From: Allobosea sp. 67-29
Lineage (GTDB): Bacteria > Pseudomonadota > Alphaproteobacteria > Rhizobiales > Beijerinckiaceae
Assembly (NCBI RefSeq): GCF_001898115.1
Contig: NZ_MKSQ01000008.1
Span: 285,390-349,389 of the forward strand
Direction of reading: 5' to 3'
Length of the DNA stretch: 64,000 nucleotides
Positions 19,098 to 29,312 of this stretch are shown in pieces (within the stretch, counting starts at the first letter, position 1; each line of letters begins with the position of its first letter). The translations under genes and the position numbers were made by a program. Under the pieces are notes generated by a model that made no database searches, had not been told where the DNA came from, and saw only the letters and a program-made list of their open reading frames with translations.

Positions 19098-20600
19098 TCA
19101 GATCGAGGGAACGCCAACAGGGTTTGGCTTCGCTGTCGAGGCTTCAGTGTCCGGGGAAGGCGGCGTTTCCACAGGCTTGGGTTCGACCGCGGGCAGCGAG
19201 ATGACGGCACGCAGCCCCGGCGCATTGTCCTCGAGCCGCAGCTGACCGCCATGGAGGCGCACGACTCCCGCCACCATCGAGAGCCCCAGCCCGAAGCCGG
19301 GCTTGCTGCGGCTGGCGTCGAGCCTGATGAACCGGTCGAGCACGCGGCCGCGATCGGCCTCGGGTATGCCGTCGCCATGGTCGGCGACCGAAAGCTCGAT
19401 CTCGCCGTCGCGGCGCCGGGCAGCGACCGTCACCGTCGCCTCGCCGCCGTCTGCGGGCTGGCCGTATTTCAGGGCGTTGTCGACGAGATTGGCCAGCGCC
19501 TGGCCGACGAGCTCGCGGTTGCCGACGACGTGAAGATCGGGCGCGACATCGCCGACCAGCCTCAGTCCCACTTCCTCCGCGAGCGGTTCGTAGAGCTCGG
19601 CGACGCCCGAGACGATCTCCGACAGGTCGAGATCCTCCATGTTCTCGCTGATCCTGCCGGCCTCGAGCCGCGCGATCATCAGGAGCGCGTTGAAGACGCG
19701 GATGAGGTTGTCCGCCTCCTCGATCGCGCCGTCGAGGGCACCGCGCAATTCATCCTGGGAGGTTGCGCTGCGCAGCGCTTCCTCCGCCTTGTTGCGCAGG
19801 CGCGTCAGCGGCGTCTTCAGATCGTGGGCGATGTTGTCGGTGACCTGCTGCATGCCCGCCATCAACTCGCCGATGCGGTCGAGCATGGCATTGAGGTTGA
19901 GGGCGAGACGGTCGAGCTCGTCACCGGTGCCGGCAATGGCCAGCCGACCCTTGAGATCGCCTTCCATGATGCCGTGCGCCGTCTCGGTCATCCCGTCGAT
20001 GCGACGCAGCACGCGGCGCGCCACGAACCAGCTCGCGAAGCAGCCCAGCACGAAAATCAGGGCAAGCGACCAGCCGATCGCCCGGCGGATGACCTTGCCG
20101 AGCCGCTCGCGTTCCTCGACATCGCGGCCGACCAGCAGGCGGAAGCCGGCGGGCAGCACGAAGACGCGAACGATCGCATGGCTCGGCGTGTCGATCGTCT
20201 CGCTGGTGCGGGCATATTCGATCTCGCTCTCGCCGGTCTTGTCGAGCGTCCCGGGCGGGATCGCCTCGACATTGCCCGCAATCCGCTCGCCGACGGGTGT
20301 CGTCACCAGATAGAGCGAGGCACCGGGCGCGCGCGAGCGGCGCTCGACGATGCTGACGAGCCGGCGGATGCCGCCCTGCCGCGCCTGCTCCGCAAGCCCC
20401 TGGATCTCGGCATCGATGGTCGAGCGGATCTGATCGCTGAGCAGGCGCTGGGCGTTCCAGGCGACGTAACCGAGCACGAAGGCGGCAAAGAGCCCGAAAA
20501 TGACGAGATAGGCCGCGGTGAGCTTGAACGCGGTCGTGCGGAACAGCGTCGGCAGGAATTTCGAACGCCTGCGCCGGGGGACCTCAGTGCGCGCCGTCAC
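19098..20600 (-). CDS. Two-component sensor histidine kinase (HAMP type)
   Basis: 500 aa inner-membrane kinase with a GTG start that overlaps the response regulator stop by 17 bp. Membrane spans at about 26-48 and 180-200 flank a periplasmic sensor. Then come HAMP (RRIDGMTETAHGIMEG), HisKA with the phospho-His in NIAHDLKTPLTRLRNK near residue 255, and HATPase with NLVDNALKY, DHGDGIP and GFGLGLSM. It would phosphorylate the overlapping OmpR-class regulator. The degP/regulator/kinase/glnE order is shared by many rhizobia, where envelope stress is a reasonable guess for the signal. Confidence 0.92.
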   Translation of the reverse strand: MTARTEVPRRRRSKFLPTLFRTTAFKLTAAYLVIFGLFAAFVLGYVAWNAQRLLSDQIRSTIDAEIQGLAEQARQGGIRRLVSIVERRSRAPGASLYLVTTPVGERIAGNVEAIPPGTLDKTGESEIEYARTSETIDTPSHAIVRVFVLPAGFRLLVGRDVEERERLGKVIRRAIGWSLALIFVLGCFASWFVARRVLRRIDGMTETAHGIMEGDLKGRLAIAGTGDELDRLALNLNAMLDRIGELMAGMQQVTDNIAHDLKTPLTRLRNKAEEALRSATSQDELRGALDGAIEEADNLIRVFNALLMIARLEAGRISENMEDLDLSEIVSGVAELYEPLAEEVGLRLVGDVAPDLHVVGNRELVGQALANLVDNALKYGQPADGGEATVTVAARRRDGEIELSVADHGDGIPEADRGRVLDRFIRLDASRSKPGFGLGLSMVAGVVRLHGGQLRLEDNAPGLRAVISLPAVEPKPVETPPSPDTEASTAKPNPVGVPSI

Positions 20601-21267
20601 GGACCATGTATCCCGCGCCGCGGATGGTATGGATCATCGGATGCTCGAAGCCCTTGTCGACCTTGGAGCGCAGGCGGCTGACATGCACGTCGATGACATT
20701 GGTCTGGGGGTCGAAATGGTAGTCCCAGACGTTCTCCAGCAGCATGGTGCGGGTCACGACCTGCCCGGCATGCTTCATGAGGTATTCGAGCAGGCGGAAC
20801 TCGCGCGGCTGAAGCACGATCTCCTGCCCGTCCCGGGTGACGCGATGGGCCAGCCGGTCCAGCAGCAACCCGCCGATGCGATAGACCGTCGGTTCGGCGC
20901 TCGGCGCGCCGCGGCGACGCGCCAGCACCTCGACGCGGGCGAGCAGCTCGGAAAAGGCATAGGGCTTCGGCAGGTAGTCGTCGCCACCGGCGCGCAGGCC
21001 CTTGACGCGGTCATCGACCTGAGCGAGCGCCGAGAGGATCAGCGCCGGCGTCTCGTCCTTCTGTTCGCGCAGCGAACGGATGAGGGACAGGCCGTCCAGC
21101 CGCGGCAGCATGCGGTCGATGACCAGCACGTCGTAGCCGCCGCCCTCGGCCATGGCATAGCCCTCGAGCCCATCCGCGGCATGGTCCGCGACATGGCCGA
21201 CCTCGCGTAGGGCCTTGGTCAGATAGGCCGCAGCCTCGGCATCATCTTCGACGATCAGGAGTCGCAT
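20584..21267 (-). CDS. OmpR/PhoB-family response regulator
   Basis: 227 aa. The receiver domain (1-120) has the acidic pair EDD near residue 8, phospho-Asp in VLVIDRMLPRLDG near 52 and Lys in YLPKPYAF near 102. The winged-helix DNA-binding domain (about 130-225) ends VHTIRGAGYMVR. It is the first gene of the regulator/kinase pair and overlaps the kinase gene. A hairpin terminator separates it from degP upstream. Confidence 0.93.
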   Translation of the reverse strand: MRLLIVEDDAEAAAYLTKALREVGHVADHAADGLEGYAMAEGGGYDVLVIDRMLPRLDGLSLIRSLREQKDETPALILSALAQVDDRVKGLRAGGDDYLPKPYAFSELLARVEVLARRRGAPSAEPTVYRIGGLLLDRLAHRVTRDGQEIVLQPREFRLLEYLMKHAGQVVTRTMLLENVWDYHFDPQTNVIDVHVSRLRSKVDKGFEHPMIHTIRGAGYMVRDGAH

Positions 21268-21297
21268 GGCGGGAGACTAGCCCAAGACACATGAAAA

Positions 21298-21330
21298 CGG
21301 CAGGCCGGAGCGTACGCGTCCGGCCTGCCG
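21298..21330 (-). terminator. Rho-independent terminator after degP
   Basis: Perfect 12-bp stem (21298-21309 with 21319-21330), 9-nt loop, followed leftward by TTTT. It sits 60 nt after the degP stop and 31 nt before the response regulator start, so it would separate the ccm/degP transcripts from the two-component pair. Confidence 0.8.
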
Positions 21331-21389
21331 CCGCGACGGCGGGTCCCTTGGTTGGGGCGACAGGAATCCAAGGGGCCTGCCTGCTTCGT

Positions 21390-22568
21390 TCAGGCCGCGG
21401 GCTGGCGACCCACCTCGAAGGTCACGTCGCGGGAATGACCTTCGCGGTAGAGGGTGACGGAGACCTTGGAGCCCGGCGCGATGTTCGCGATCTTGCGCGA
21501 CAGGTCGCGGGCATCCTTGACCTCCTGGCCGTTGACGGCGGTGATGGTGTCACCGCGCTTGATGCCGGCCTTGGCGGCCGGGCCGTCGTTCTGCGCCTCG
21601 GCGACGAGCGCGCCATGGGCATCCTTCAGGCCGATCGCATCGGCCATCTCGCTGGTGACGGGCTGGATCTGCACGCCGATGAAGCCGCGCGCCACCTTGC
21701 CGTCCTTCTTGAGCTGGTCGACGACCTGCTTGACCGTGGAGGCGGGAATCGCGAAGGCGATACCGACATTGCCGCCCGAGGGCGAGTAGATCGCGGTGTT
21801 GACGCCGACGACCTCGCCATTGCCGTTGAAGGTCGGGCCGCCCGAATTGCCGCGGTTGATCGGCGCGTCGATCTGCAGGAAGTCGTCATAGGGCCCGGAA
21901 CCGATGTCGCGGCCCTGGGCCGAGACGATGCCGGCCGTGACCGTACCGCCGAGGCCGAAGGGGTTGCCGATCGCCAGCACCCAGTCACCGATGCGAGGCT
22001 TGGCGTCGGAGAGCTTCACATAGGGGAAGTCGCCGCCATCCTTGACCTTCAGCAGGGCGAGGTCGGAGCGCGGATCGGTTCCGACGACCTTGGCCTCGAG
22101 GGTCTTGCCGGAATCGGTGACGAGCTGAACGTCGACCGCATGCTCGACGACGTGGTTGTTCGTCACCACATAGCCGTCCTGGCTGATGAAGAAGCCCGAA
22201 CCCTGGGCCATGCCGATCTGCGGCTTCGGCTTGCCCATGCGGCCGCCGTCCTCGCCGCCGAAATCGCGGAAGAAGCGGCGCAGCTGCGGCGGGAGATCGT
22301 CGAGATTCTGCTGGTCGGAGGCCGCTGCGACCTCCGTCTTGACGCGGACCGAGACGACCGCCGGCTTCACCTTGTCGACGAGATCGGCAAAGGAGGGCAG
22401 CTGGGTCTGGGTGCCGGAGAGCTGGATCGGCTGGGCGAAGGCCTGGTCGGTCTGCAGGAGTGCGCGATCTGCGACGCCGGCGACGAGGCCGATGCCGAGG
22501 ATGGCGGTGCCGGCCAGAAGGGCGCCGCGGCGCAGGAAGGTCTTCCTCTGGGTGGATTGTGTCGTCAT
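21390..22568 (-). CDS. degP: DegP/HtrA-type periplasmic serine protease with a single PDZ domain
   Basis: 392 aa. Exported by a signal sequence (about residues 10-45, ending QAFA). Trypsin-fold protease domain with catalytic His139 (TNNHVVEHA), Asp169 (DPRSDLALL) and Ser242 (RGNSGGP), then one PDZ domain at about 290-385 (GFIGVQIQPV..., AGIKRGDTITAVNG). Rhizobial DegP proteins are usually about 500 aa with two PDZ domains; here the stop and a terminator follow directly, so the second is absent. This is the DegS/HtrA-like layout. It removes damaged envelope proteins. The neighbouring two-component pair may regulate it. Confidence 0.92.
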   Translation of the reverse strand: MTTQSTQRKTFLRRGALLAGTAILGIGLVAGVADRALLQTDQAFAQPIQLSGTQTQLPSFADLVDKVKPAVVSVRVKTEVAAASDQQNLDDLPPQLRRFFRDFGGEDGGRMGKPKPQIGMAQGSGFFISQDGYVVTNNHVVEHAVDVQLVTDSGKTLEAKVVGTDPRSDLALLKVKDGGDFPYVKLSDAKPRIGDWVLAIGNPFGLGGTVTAGIVSAQGRDIGSGPYDDFLQIDAPINRGNSGGPTFNGNGEVVGVNTAIYSPSGGNVGIAFAIPASTVKQVVDQLKKDGKVARGFIGVQIQPVTSEMADAIGLKDAHGALVAEAQNDGPAAKAGIKRGDTITAVNGQEVKDARDLSRKIANIAPGSKVSVTLYREGHSRDVTFEVGRQPAA

Positions 22569-22690
22569 GGTTGGAACCTCTCGGAGCGACAGGGTTCTTC
22601 CCTGCTCGTGAGGATGACCATGAGGCCGGGCGCCTTACGCGGCTTTGGCCTGAAGATGACGATTTCGTAAGGTTGGCGGAGGGGGCGGGC

Positions 22691-23164
22691 TCAGTCGCGC
22701 TCCTCGCCGAGAAGCTGGTCGAGCCGCCGTCGTTCCTCCTCGGTCAGGCGCGAAACCGCCCCGGGAGCCGGCAGGCTCCGGCGCCGGCTCCAGACGAAGA
22801 TCGCGCCGCCCAGGAGGATCACGAAAGGCGCCGCCCAGAGGATGGCCGTGTGGGCATTGAAGGGCGGCCGCAACAGGACGAAGTCGCCGTAGCGGGCCAC
22901 GACGAAATCAACCACCGCCTGGTCGCTGTCTCCCGCCTGCAGGCGCTCGCGCACCAGAATCCGCAGATCGCGGGCCAGCGGCGCGTTGGAATCGTCGATC
23001 GACTGGTTCTGGCAGACCAGACAGCGCAGCCCGCCCGAGATCGCGCGGGCGCGATGCTCGAGGGCAGGATCCTTGAGGATCTCGTCGGGCTGGACCGCAT
23101 GCGCAGCCGGCAGCGCGAGCATGAGAGCGACGAGAGCGAAGAGCAGGCGCCGCATGGGTCTCAT
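22691..23164 (-). CDS. ccmH: Cytochrome c maturation protein CcmH (CycL)
   Basis: 157 aa. Periplasmic thiol-redox factor that reduces apocytochrome c before haem ligation. Signal peptide (1-23, ending AHA), then the [14 protein letters not shown] motif with Cys48 and Cys51, and one membrane span at about 108-126 ([19 protein letters not shown]). This is the short CcmH; the TPR part is the separate CcmI. ATG overlaps the ccmF stop by 4 bp. It ends the ccmIEFH unit and degP follows after 122 bp. Confidence 0.95.
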   Translation of the reverse strand: MRPMRRLLFALVALMLALPAAHAVQPDEILKDPALEHRARAISGGLRCLVCQNQSIDDSNAPLARDLRILVRERLQAGDSDQAVVDFVVARYGDFVLLRPPFNAHTAILWAAPFVILLGGAIFVWSRRRSLPAPGAVSRLTEEERRRLDQLLGEERD

Positions 23165-25137
23165 TCCGCAGGCTGCGGCGCCGCCAACGGCGCGGCGCGG
23201 CGCGGCGCGGCCAGCCGGAAGCGCCGGTCGGTCAGCGACAGCGTTCCCCCGATGGCCATCACCAGGGCGCCAATCCAGATGAGCAGGATCAGCGGCTTGT
23301 CGTAGAGCCGGACCGCGAGGCCGTCGCCTTGAGCCTCGCCGAGGCTGACGTAGGCCTGGCTGAGCCAGTCGGTGCGGATGCCGGCCTCGGTCGTCGGCAT
23401 GGAGCGGGCAGTATAGACGCGCTTCGAAGCCTCGACCGGCGCGAGCTCCCGATCACCGGCGAAGAGCTGGAAGCGCGCGACTTCGGCCCGGAAGTTCGGG
23501 CCGGTCCGCGGGACGACGGATTCGAGCACCACGGTGTAGCGCCCGGCGGTCAGGCGCTCTCCCGGCTTCAGCACCGCAATGGCCTCGCTGCTCCAGGCAG
23601 CGGCTGCGATGCCAATGATGCTGAGCCCGATGCCCGCATGCGCCAGCGCCGTACCCCAGGCCGAGCGGGGCAGGCCCCGCGCACGCGACAGCATCGCAGG
23701 CCAGCCGCTGGCACGGGCGACGATGCGCTCTCCCAGATCGAAGCCGGCTCCAAGCACCAGGAACAGCCCGAGCCCGACGCCGAGCGGGGCCAGTACCGGG
23801 CCGCCGCGCGTGAAGGCGATCAAGGCCAGAGCGGCAAGAACGGCGAGCCCGCAGGCGGCCAGGTTCCGCTGGGCTGCGCCGAGCAGATCGCCCCGTTTCC
23901 AGGCCAGCGACTGGCCGATCGGCAGGAACAGCAGCAACGGGACCACGACGGGCACGAAGGTGGCGTTGAAGAAAGGAGCCCCGACCGAGATCTTGTCGCC
24001 CGTCAGCATCTCCAGCGCCAGCGGGTAGAGCGTGCCGACGAAGACCGTGGCACAGGCCGTGGCCAGGAAGATATTGTTCACGACGAGCGCGCTCTCGCGC
24101 GAGATCGGGGCGAAGAGCCCGCCCTGGCGCAGCAGCGGCGCACGCCAGGCGAAGAGTGCGAGCGACCCGCCGACGAAGAAGACCAGGATCAGCAGAATGA
24201 AGAGGCCGCGCGCCGGATCGCTGGCGAAGGAGTGGACCGAGGTCAGTACGCCCGAGCGGACGACGAAGGTGCCGAGCAGCGACAGCGAAAATGTCAGGAT
24301 CGCAAGCAGGATGGTCCAGACCTTCAACGCGTCGCGCTTCTCCATCACCACCAGCGAATGGATCAGGGCCGTGCCGGCGAGCCAGGGCATGAACGAGGCA
24401 TTCTCCACCGGATCCCAGAACCACCAGCCGCCCCAGCCGAGCTCGTAATAGGCCCAGTAGGAGCCCATCGCGATGCCGAGCGTCAGGAAGGTCCAGGCCA
24501 GCAATGTCCACGGCCTGACGGCGCGGGCCCACATCGCGTCGATGCGGCCGTCGATCAGGGCCGCGACCGCGAAGGCATAGGTCATCGAGAAGCCGACATA
24601 GCCGACATAGAGCAGCGGCGGATGGATCGCGAGCCCGAGATCCTGCAGGATCGGGTTGAGGTCCTGCCCTTCGGCCGGCGCCGGCGAGAGCCGCCGGAAG
24701 GGATTCGAGGTCAGCAGGGTGAAGGCGAGGAAGGCGACGGCGACGAGCCCCTGGGTCGCCAGCGCTCCCGCCCGCAGGCGCGGCGGCAGCGAACGGCGCG
24801 ATAGCGCCACGAGCGCGCCGAACAGGGTCAGGATGAACACCCAGAGCAGCAGCGAGCCTTCGTGATTGCCCCAAACCGAGGTGAATTTGTAGATCAGCGG
24901 TTGGGCCGAATGCGAATTCTCGAAGACGTTGGCGACCGAGAAATCGGAACGGACATACGAGGCGACGAGGCAGGCGAAGGCGAGCGCGACCAGCGCGAAG
25001 CTGATCAGCGCCGCGCTGGCACCGACCGAAGCCAGCGCCCGGTCCTGTCGTGACAGCCCCCACAGGGGCACCAGCGCCTGGATGACCGAAACGCCGAGCG
25101 CCAGCGCCAGCGCATAATGTCCGATCTCGACGATCAT
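23161..25137 (-). CDS. ccmF: Haem lyase subunit CcmF (CycK)
   Basis: 658 aa polytopic inner-membrane protein of the system I cytochrome c synthetase. About 15 membrane spans are expected. The haem-handling WWD motif is seen as [20 protein letters not shown] near residue 235, and His residues in adjacent loops could ligate haem. With CcmH and CcmI it transfers haem from CcmE to CXXCH apocytochromes. It is 7 bp after ccmE. Confidence 0.96.
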   Translation of the reverse strand: MIVEIGHYALALALGVSVIQALVPLWGLSRQDRALASVGASAALISFALVALAFACLVASYVRSDFSVANVFENSHSAQPLIYKFTSVWGNHEGSLLLWVFILTLFGALVALSRRSLPPRLRAGALATQGLVAVAFLAFTLLTSNPFRRLSPAPAEGQDLNPILQDLGLAIHPPLLYVGYVGFSMTYAFAVAALIDGRIDAMWARAVRPWTLLAWTFLTLGIAMGSYWAYYELGWGGWWFWDPVENASFMPWLAGTALIHSLVVMEKRDALKVWTILLAILTFSLSLLGTFVVRSGVLTSVHSFASDPARGLFILLILVFFVGGSLALFAWRAPLLRQGGLFAPISRESALVVNNIFLATACATVFVGTLYPLALEMLTGDKISVGAPFFNATFVPVVVPLLLFLPIGQSLAWKRGDLLGAAQRNLAACGLAVLAALALIAFTRGGPVLAPLGVGLGLFLVLGAGFDLGERIVARASGWPAMLSRARGLPRSAWGTALAHAGIGLSIIGIAAAAWSSEAIAVLKPGERLTAGRYTVVLESVVPRTGPNFRAEVARFQLFAGDRELAPVEASKRVYTARSMPTTEAGIRTDWLSQAYVSLGEAQGDGLAVRLYDKPLILLIWIGALVMAIGGTLSLTDRRFRLAAPRRAAPLAAPQPAE

Positions 25138-25144
25138 GCCGCGC

Positions 25145-25651
25145 TCACGGCCTGGCCGGCGCAGCCGCGCCGGTTTCGCCCTGCCAGTGCCCCTGCTTCT
25201 TCAGCGTGTCGGCAACTTCGCGCGGCATGTAGGTCTCGTCATGCTTGGCGAGCACGGAATCGGCCCTGAAGCGCCCCGCGCCCTCGAACACGCCTTCCGT
25301 CACCACGCCCTGCCCTTCCCTGAACAGGTCGGGAAGCAACCCGTCATAGCTGACCTTCACGGCTGTCTTGCCGTCGGTCACCGCGAAGGCGACGCGGTGA
25401 CCGGGGCCACGCTGCACCGACCCTGCCTCGACCAAGCCGCCGAGACGCATGCGCGTGCCTGGGGCCACGCCCTTCTCGGCGATTTCCGTCGGCCCGTAGA
25501 AGAACACGATCGTATCGCGCATGGCGAAGAGCACGAGCCCGGCCGCGAGAGCGAGAACGGTCCCGGCCGCCGCGATGATCGCAAGCCTGCGCTGCTTGCG
25601 CGAGACGCGGCGCTTGGCAGGCTGCAGCGGGGTGGTCTGGGCAGCCGTCAT
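25145..25651 (-). CDS. ccmE: Haem chaperone CcmE (CycJ)
   Basis: 168 aa, anchored by an N-terminal membrane span (about 23-43) with an OB-fold periplasmic domain. The haem-binding His137 is in [10 protein letters not shown], with Tyr141 as the axial ligand position. The chosen ATG overlaps the ccmI stop by 4 bp; a longer open frame upstream has no family similarity. It carries haem covalently to CcmF. Confidence 0.95.
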   Translation of the reverse strand: MTAAQTTPLQPAKRRVSRKQRRLAIIAAAGTVLALAAGLVLFAMRDTIVFFYGPTEIAEKGVAPGTRMRLGGLVEAGSVQRGPGHRVAFAVTDGKTAVKVSYDGLLPDLFREGQGVVTEGVFEGAGRFRADSVLAKHDETYMPREVADTLKKQGHWQGETGAAAPARP

Positions 25652-26751
25652 GGCGTGGCCTCCTTCAGGCCCAGTTCTTGGGCCAGGGCGCCGATCGCCG
25701 CAACTGCGGCAGCGTCCTGCGCCAATCGCTCGCGTGCGGTCTTCACCGCCTGCAGGGCTTGCGCCTTCTGGCCGAGCACCGAGCGGGCACGGATCAGGCG
25801 CGACCATTCGGCCAGCGTTCCCCCGCCGGCGTCGAGCCGTTCCGCGAGGCCGTCCACCATGCCGCGGATCGCCTCCTCACGCGCGCCGTCGGGCAGCGCT
25901 GCGATGGCGTCCCGGCCGGCTGCCGATTCCATGCGTGCGAGCCGGTCCCGCACCGCCGCGGTCCAGGCTGCGTCCGGCGGCGAGCCGGCCAGCAGGTTCT
26001 TCAGAGACGCCACCGCGCCCGGCTCATCGCCATCCTGCTCCTGCGCCAAGGCCAGATAATAGCGGGCTCGCGGGTTGCCCGGGTCGAGTTTCGTCGCCTC
26101 GGAAAAGGCCTCGCGCGCGGAAGCCGTTACCACGCCATCGGCCGCGAGCGTGCGCGCCTCGCCGAGGCCCGCAAGCAGTTCCGGATCAGGCTTGCCGTAT
26201 CGCAGCGCAGAGGCGAACGCGTTGGCGGCGTCGTCGTAACGGCCTTGCCTCAGGTAGATCGGCGCGATCAGCGACCATCCCTTCGTATCGGTCGGGTGCG
26301 CCGCGAGATGAGCTTCCATGCGCGCGAAGACGACGGCGAAATCCTGCTGGGGGCCTGCCTTGGCCAGACGCGCCGCCAGCGGCTGGTCCGGCGTATCCGG
26401 AGAGCCGTAGGTGCCGTAGACCAACAGCGCCAGAATCGGCACCAGCGACAGCATCAGGGCCGAGCTGGCGCGGCGGCGGCGCAGGGAGGGCTCGGTCTCG
26501 CCCGGCGGCGAGACCTCGTCCCCCGCGGCGCGCAACAGACGACGGCCCGCCTCGGCGCGCGCCGCATCGGCCTCCTCGGTGGCGAGCAGACCGCGCGCCA
26601 TATCCCGGTCGATCTCGCCAAGTTGCGAACGGTAGAGGCTCCTGGCATCGGCCGTATCCGCGAAACCCGGAGCCGAGACGCGGCTCAACGGCCAGAGCAA
26701 GGCGAAAATCGCCGCCCCCGTCATCACCGCAAAGACCGCCCAAATCATCAT
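25648..26751 (-). CDS. ccmI: Cytochrome c maturation protein CcmI (CycH)
   Basis: 367 aa apocytochrome chaperone. Two membrane spans (about 3-22 and 95-115) flank a cytoplasmic leucine-zipper-like helix ([28 protein letters not shown]). The periplasmic part from about 130 has TPR-like repeats ([36 protein letters not shown]) that hold the apocytochrome C terminus. First gene of ccmIEFH; the two-component pair upstream ends 67 bp before it. Confidence 0.92.
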   Translation of the reverse strand: MMIWAVFAVMTGAAIFALLWPLSRVSAPGFADTADARSLYRSQLGEIDRDMARGLLATEEADAARAEAGRRLLRAAGDEVSPPGETEPSLRRRRASSALMLSLVPILALLVYGTYGSPDTPDQPLAARLAKAGPQQDFAVVFARMEAHLAAHPTDTKGWSLIAPIYLRQGRYDDAANAFASALRYGKPDPELLAGLGEARTLAADGVVTASAREAFSEATKLDPGNPRARYYLALAQEQDGDEPGAVASLKNLLAGSPPDAAWTAAVRDRLARMESAAGRDAIAALPDGAREEAIRGMVDGLAERLDAGGGTLAEWSRLIRARSVLGQKAQALQAVKTARERLAQDAAAVAAIGALAQELGLKEATP

Positions 26752-26818
26752 CGCATGTTCTTAATCAATCGGCCGCGCCGCTTCATGGTGACAAAGGGTC
26801 ACGCGGCTGCTCGCCCGT

Positions 26819-28201
26819 CTAGACCGAGGGAAGGGCGAGCCGAGCCCGCAAGCCACCCAGCGGCGAGCGATACAACGTCAGCTCGCCGCCATAAAGCTTC
26901 GCGAGATCGACCACGATCGACAAGCCGAGACCGGAGCCCGGCGTCGTTTCGTCGAGCCTGCGCCCGCGTTTCAGCACCTCGGCCATCGCTTCCTCGGGCA
27001 GGCCGGGGCCGTCGTCGTCGATGAGAAGGGCCAGTTGCTGTCCGGGATTGCCCGTCCCCGGCTCAAGCGACACCTCGACGATGGAATCGGCCCATTTGAA
27101 GGCGTTGTCGAGCAGATTGCCCAGCATCTCCTCGAGATCCTGCCGCTCACCGCGGAAGCGCAGGCGCTTCGGCACGGTGTGGCTGCCTCGGATGCCCCGA
27201 TCCTGCGATATCTTCATGAAGGTGCGCAGCAGCGCGTCGAGCGAGGGCGCAGCCTCGGTCACCCCGCCGAGCGCTCCCGAGAGCGCGGCCGCGCGAGCCC
27301 TGTCCAGATAGTACTGGACCTGATCGCGCATCACGGCGCTCTGCTCTTTGACCGTCTGCGACAAATGCGCCTCGTCGCCTCCGCCCTCCGCCTCGTTCAT
27401 CATGACGCTGAGCGGGGTCTTGAGCGCATGGGCGAGGTTGCCGACCTGCGTGCGGGCACGTTCCAGAATTTCCCGGTTCGCGTCGATGAGCTGGTTGAGT
27501 TCGTCGGCGAGGGGTTCAAGGTCCGGTGGATAGCGACCGGCGATACGTTGCGATTCGCCCGTTCGAACCGTCCCGACGGCAGCCCTCAGCCGGACGAGCG
27601 GCCGCAGGCCGAAGCGGACCTGAACCAGGGTCGACGCGACGAGGACGAGTCCGAGCAAGAGGAAGGTCATCGTCAGGGCGAAGCGGAAATCCTGGATGTC
27701 GCCCTCGATCTCGTCGGCAGGCGCGGCGACCGCCACTGCGAAGCGGCCATCTTCCCCGACATCGATCTCGCGCTCGAGAATCCGCAGCAGGCGATCGTCA
27801 GGCCCCGAAACATAGCTCTCGCGCAAGCCGCGACTGTTGGGCGCGATCGCCTGGTCGAGAAGCCTGGGCAATTGCCCGCCGACGAGCGAGCGGGACGCGC
27901 GCACGCTCGGCCGATCTCCGTCGAGCCGGGTGATCTGCCAATACCAGCCGGTCAGCGGCAGGTCGAAGCGCGGCTCGCCGAGATCGCCGATCGTCTGCCG
28001 CTCGGTCTCCGGCGGCGCCGCCAGATCGGCCACGAGCTGCTTGATGTAGACGGAAAGCCGCTCGTCGAAGCCGCGCTCTGCGGAGCGACGGTAGAAGGTG
28101 GTGAGACCGAGCCCCGCCAGCACGAGGATCAGGATGCAGCAGAACGCCGCCGAAAGGAACAGCCGCGCACCCAGCGAAAAACGGTGGGATCGGAACGGCA
28201 T
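26819..28201 (-). CDS. Two-component sensor histidine kinase (PhoQ/FeuQ-like)
   Basis: 460 aa with membrane spans at about 11-33 and 170-190 around a periplasmic sensor. Phospho-His lies in NLAHALKTPLSVMMNEAE near residue 262, and the HATPase has NLLDNAFKW, DDDGPGLP and GSGLGLSI. It starts 9 bp after the OmpR-class regulator. The gene order small secreted protein, regulator, kinase resembles the rhizobial FeuN-FeuP-FeuQ set, where the small protein restrains the kinase; orthology is not proven here. Confidence 0.88.
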   Translation of the reverse strand: MPFRSHRFSLGARLFLSAAFCCILILVLAGLGLTTFYRRSAERGFDERLSVYIKQLVADLAAPPETERQTIGDLGEPRFDLPLTGWYWQITRLDGDRPSVRASRSLVGGQLPRLLDQAIAPNSRGLRESYVSGPDDRLLRILEREIDVGEDGRFAVAVAAPADEIEGDIQDFRFALTMTFLLLGLVLVASTLVQVRFGLRPLVRLRAAVGTVRTGESQRIAGRYPPDLEPLADELNQLIDANREILERARTQVGNLAHALKTPLSVMMNEAEGGGDEAHLSQTVKEQSAVMRDQVQYYLDRARAAALSGALGGVTEAAPSLDALLRTFMKISQDRGIRGSHTVPKRLRFRGERQDLEEMLGNLLDNAFKWADSIVEVSLEPGTGNPGQQLALLIDDDGPGLPEEAMAEVLKRGRRLDETTPGSGLGLSIVVDLAKLYGGELTLYRSPLGGLRARLALPSV

Positions 28202-28210
28202 GTCCTGCGA

Positions 28211-28879
28211 TCAGACCTTTTCGGGAGCGGCAGCGATGTAGCCGAGTCCCCGCACGGTCTCGATGATTTCCACGCCGAGCTTCTTGCGCAGCCGGCCGAC
28301 GAAAACCTCGATCGTGTTGGAATCGCGGTCGAAATCCTGATCGTAGAGATGCTCGACCAGCTCGGTGCGCGACACCACCCTGCCCTGATGATGCATCAGA
28401 TAGGAGAGCAACCGATATTCGTGCGAGGTCAGCTTGACCGGGTTGCCGTCGACCACGACGCGGCTGGCCCGCGTATCGAGACGAACCGGACCGCAGACTA
28501 GTTCCGAGGTCGCATGGCCGGCGGCGCGGCGAAGCAGGGCGCGGACGCGCGCCAGCAATTCCTCGACGTGGAAGGGCTTCACGACATAATCGTCCGCGCC
28601 GGCATCGAAGCCCCCCACCTTGTCGCTCCAGCGGTCGCGGGCCGTGAGGATCAGCACCGGCATCGTCTTGCCGGCCCGGCGCCAGCCTTGCAGCACGGCG
28701 ACGCCATCCACCTTCGGCAGACCGAGGTCGAGGATCACAGCGTCATATGGCTCGGTCTCACCGAGATAGAGCCCTTCCTCGCCGTCAAACGCCTTGTCGA
28801 CGGCATAGCCCGCGTTCTCGAGTGCCGTCACGATCTGGCGGTTGAGGTCCTTGTCGTCCTCGACGACGAGCAGTCTCAC
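28211..28879 (-). CDS. OmpR/PhoP-family response regulator (FeuP-like)
   Basis: 222 aa, GTG start. Receiver domain with EDD near residue 7, phospho-Asp in AVILDLGLPKVDG near 51 and Lys in YVVKPFHV near 101. DNA-binding winged helix at about 125-218 ending ETVRGLGYIA. Cognate of the kinase that follows it. It lies between a PepSY-like secreted protein and the kinase, all leftward. Confidence 0.92.
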   Translation of the reverse strand: MRLLVVEDDKDLNRQIVTALENAGYAVDKAFDGEEGLYLGETEPYDAVILDLGLPKVDGVAVLQGWRRAGKTMPVLILTARDRWSDKVGGFDAGADDYVVKPFHVEELLARVRALLRRAAGHATSELVCGPVRLDTRASRVVVDGNPVKLTSHEYRLLSYLMHHQGRVVSRTELVEHLYDQDFDRDSNTIEVFVGRLRKKLGVEIIETVRGLGYIAAAPEKV

Positions 28880-28925
28880 GGTATGTTCGCTCCGGATCTG
28901 GGATGGAAACGCATCGAATCCGGCA

Positions 28926-29249
28926 TCACCGGATGGCAGCGACCTTGCCGGATTGCCCTTCCAGTGTCACGCGTGCGACCTTGCCGTCGCGCTTCAAAGT
29001 GGTCACCACATAGACGAACTCGGCGCCTTGCCGGCAGAGCCGGATGCGGACGACCTCCCCGGGCGCGGCATGGCGGGCATGGCGCGAGGCCTCGACCGGC
29101 TGGATCACCAGCCCCTCGGCAACGGCAGTGCGTGTCTCGTCCGACGAAAGACACGACATCGGCGCCGGATCGTCTACGCGCACGATCGGCGCCGGCGACG
29201 ACGCCAGGAGCGCGAAGGCGAGAATGGGTTCGACCGGCATCATCGTCAC
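28926..29249 (-). CDS. Small secreted PepSY-like protein
   Basis: 107 aa from a GTG, with in-frame ATGs two and three codons later. N-terminal signal-like segment (VEPILAFALLASSPA). The C-terminal half (EVVRIRLCRQGAEFVYVVTTLKRDGKVARVTLEGQSGKV-type strands) has the PepSY pattern of a beta hairpin followed by a helix and strand. Such proteins often sit next to, and inhibit, two-component kinases; the kinase pair starts 46 bp downstream. Similar placement to FeuN. Family call is by pattern only. Confidence 0.65.
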   Translation of the reverse strand: MTMMPVEPILAFALLASSPAPIVRVDDPAPMSCLSSDETRTAVAEGLVIQPVEASRHARHAAPGEVVRIRLCRQGAEFVYVVTTLKRDGKVARVTLEGQSGKVAAIR

Positions 29250-29312
29250 GGATTAGCCCCGCACGCGTGAATGCGCCATGAACATCTCTCCCCGTCCGCA
29301 ACCGGGAGCCGA

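Noticed and set aside
17017..20681. Rightward frames of 500-670 aa opposite glnE and the histidine kinase
   Set aside because: They are low-complexity antisense frames with no recognisable fold; glnE and the kinase carry intact motifs on the other strand.
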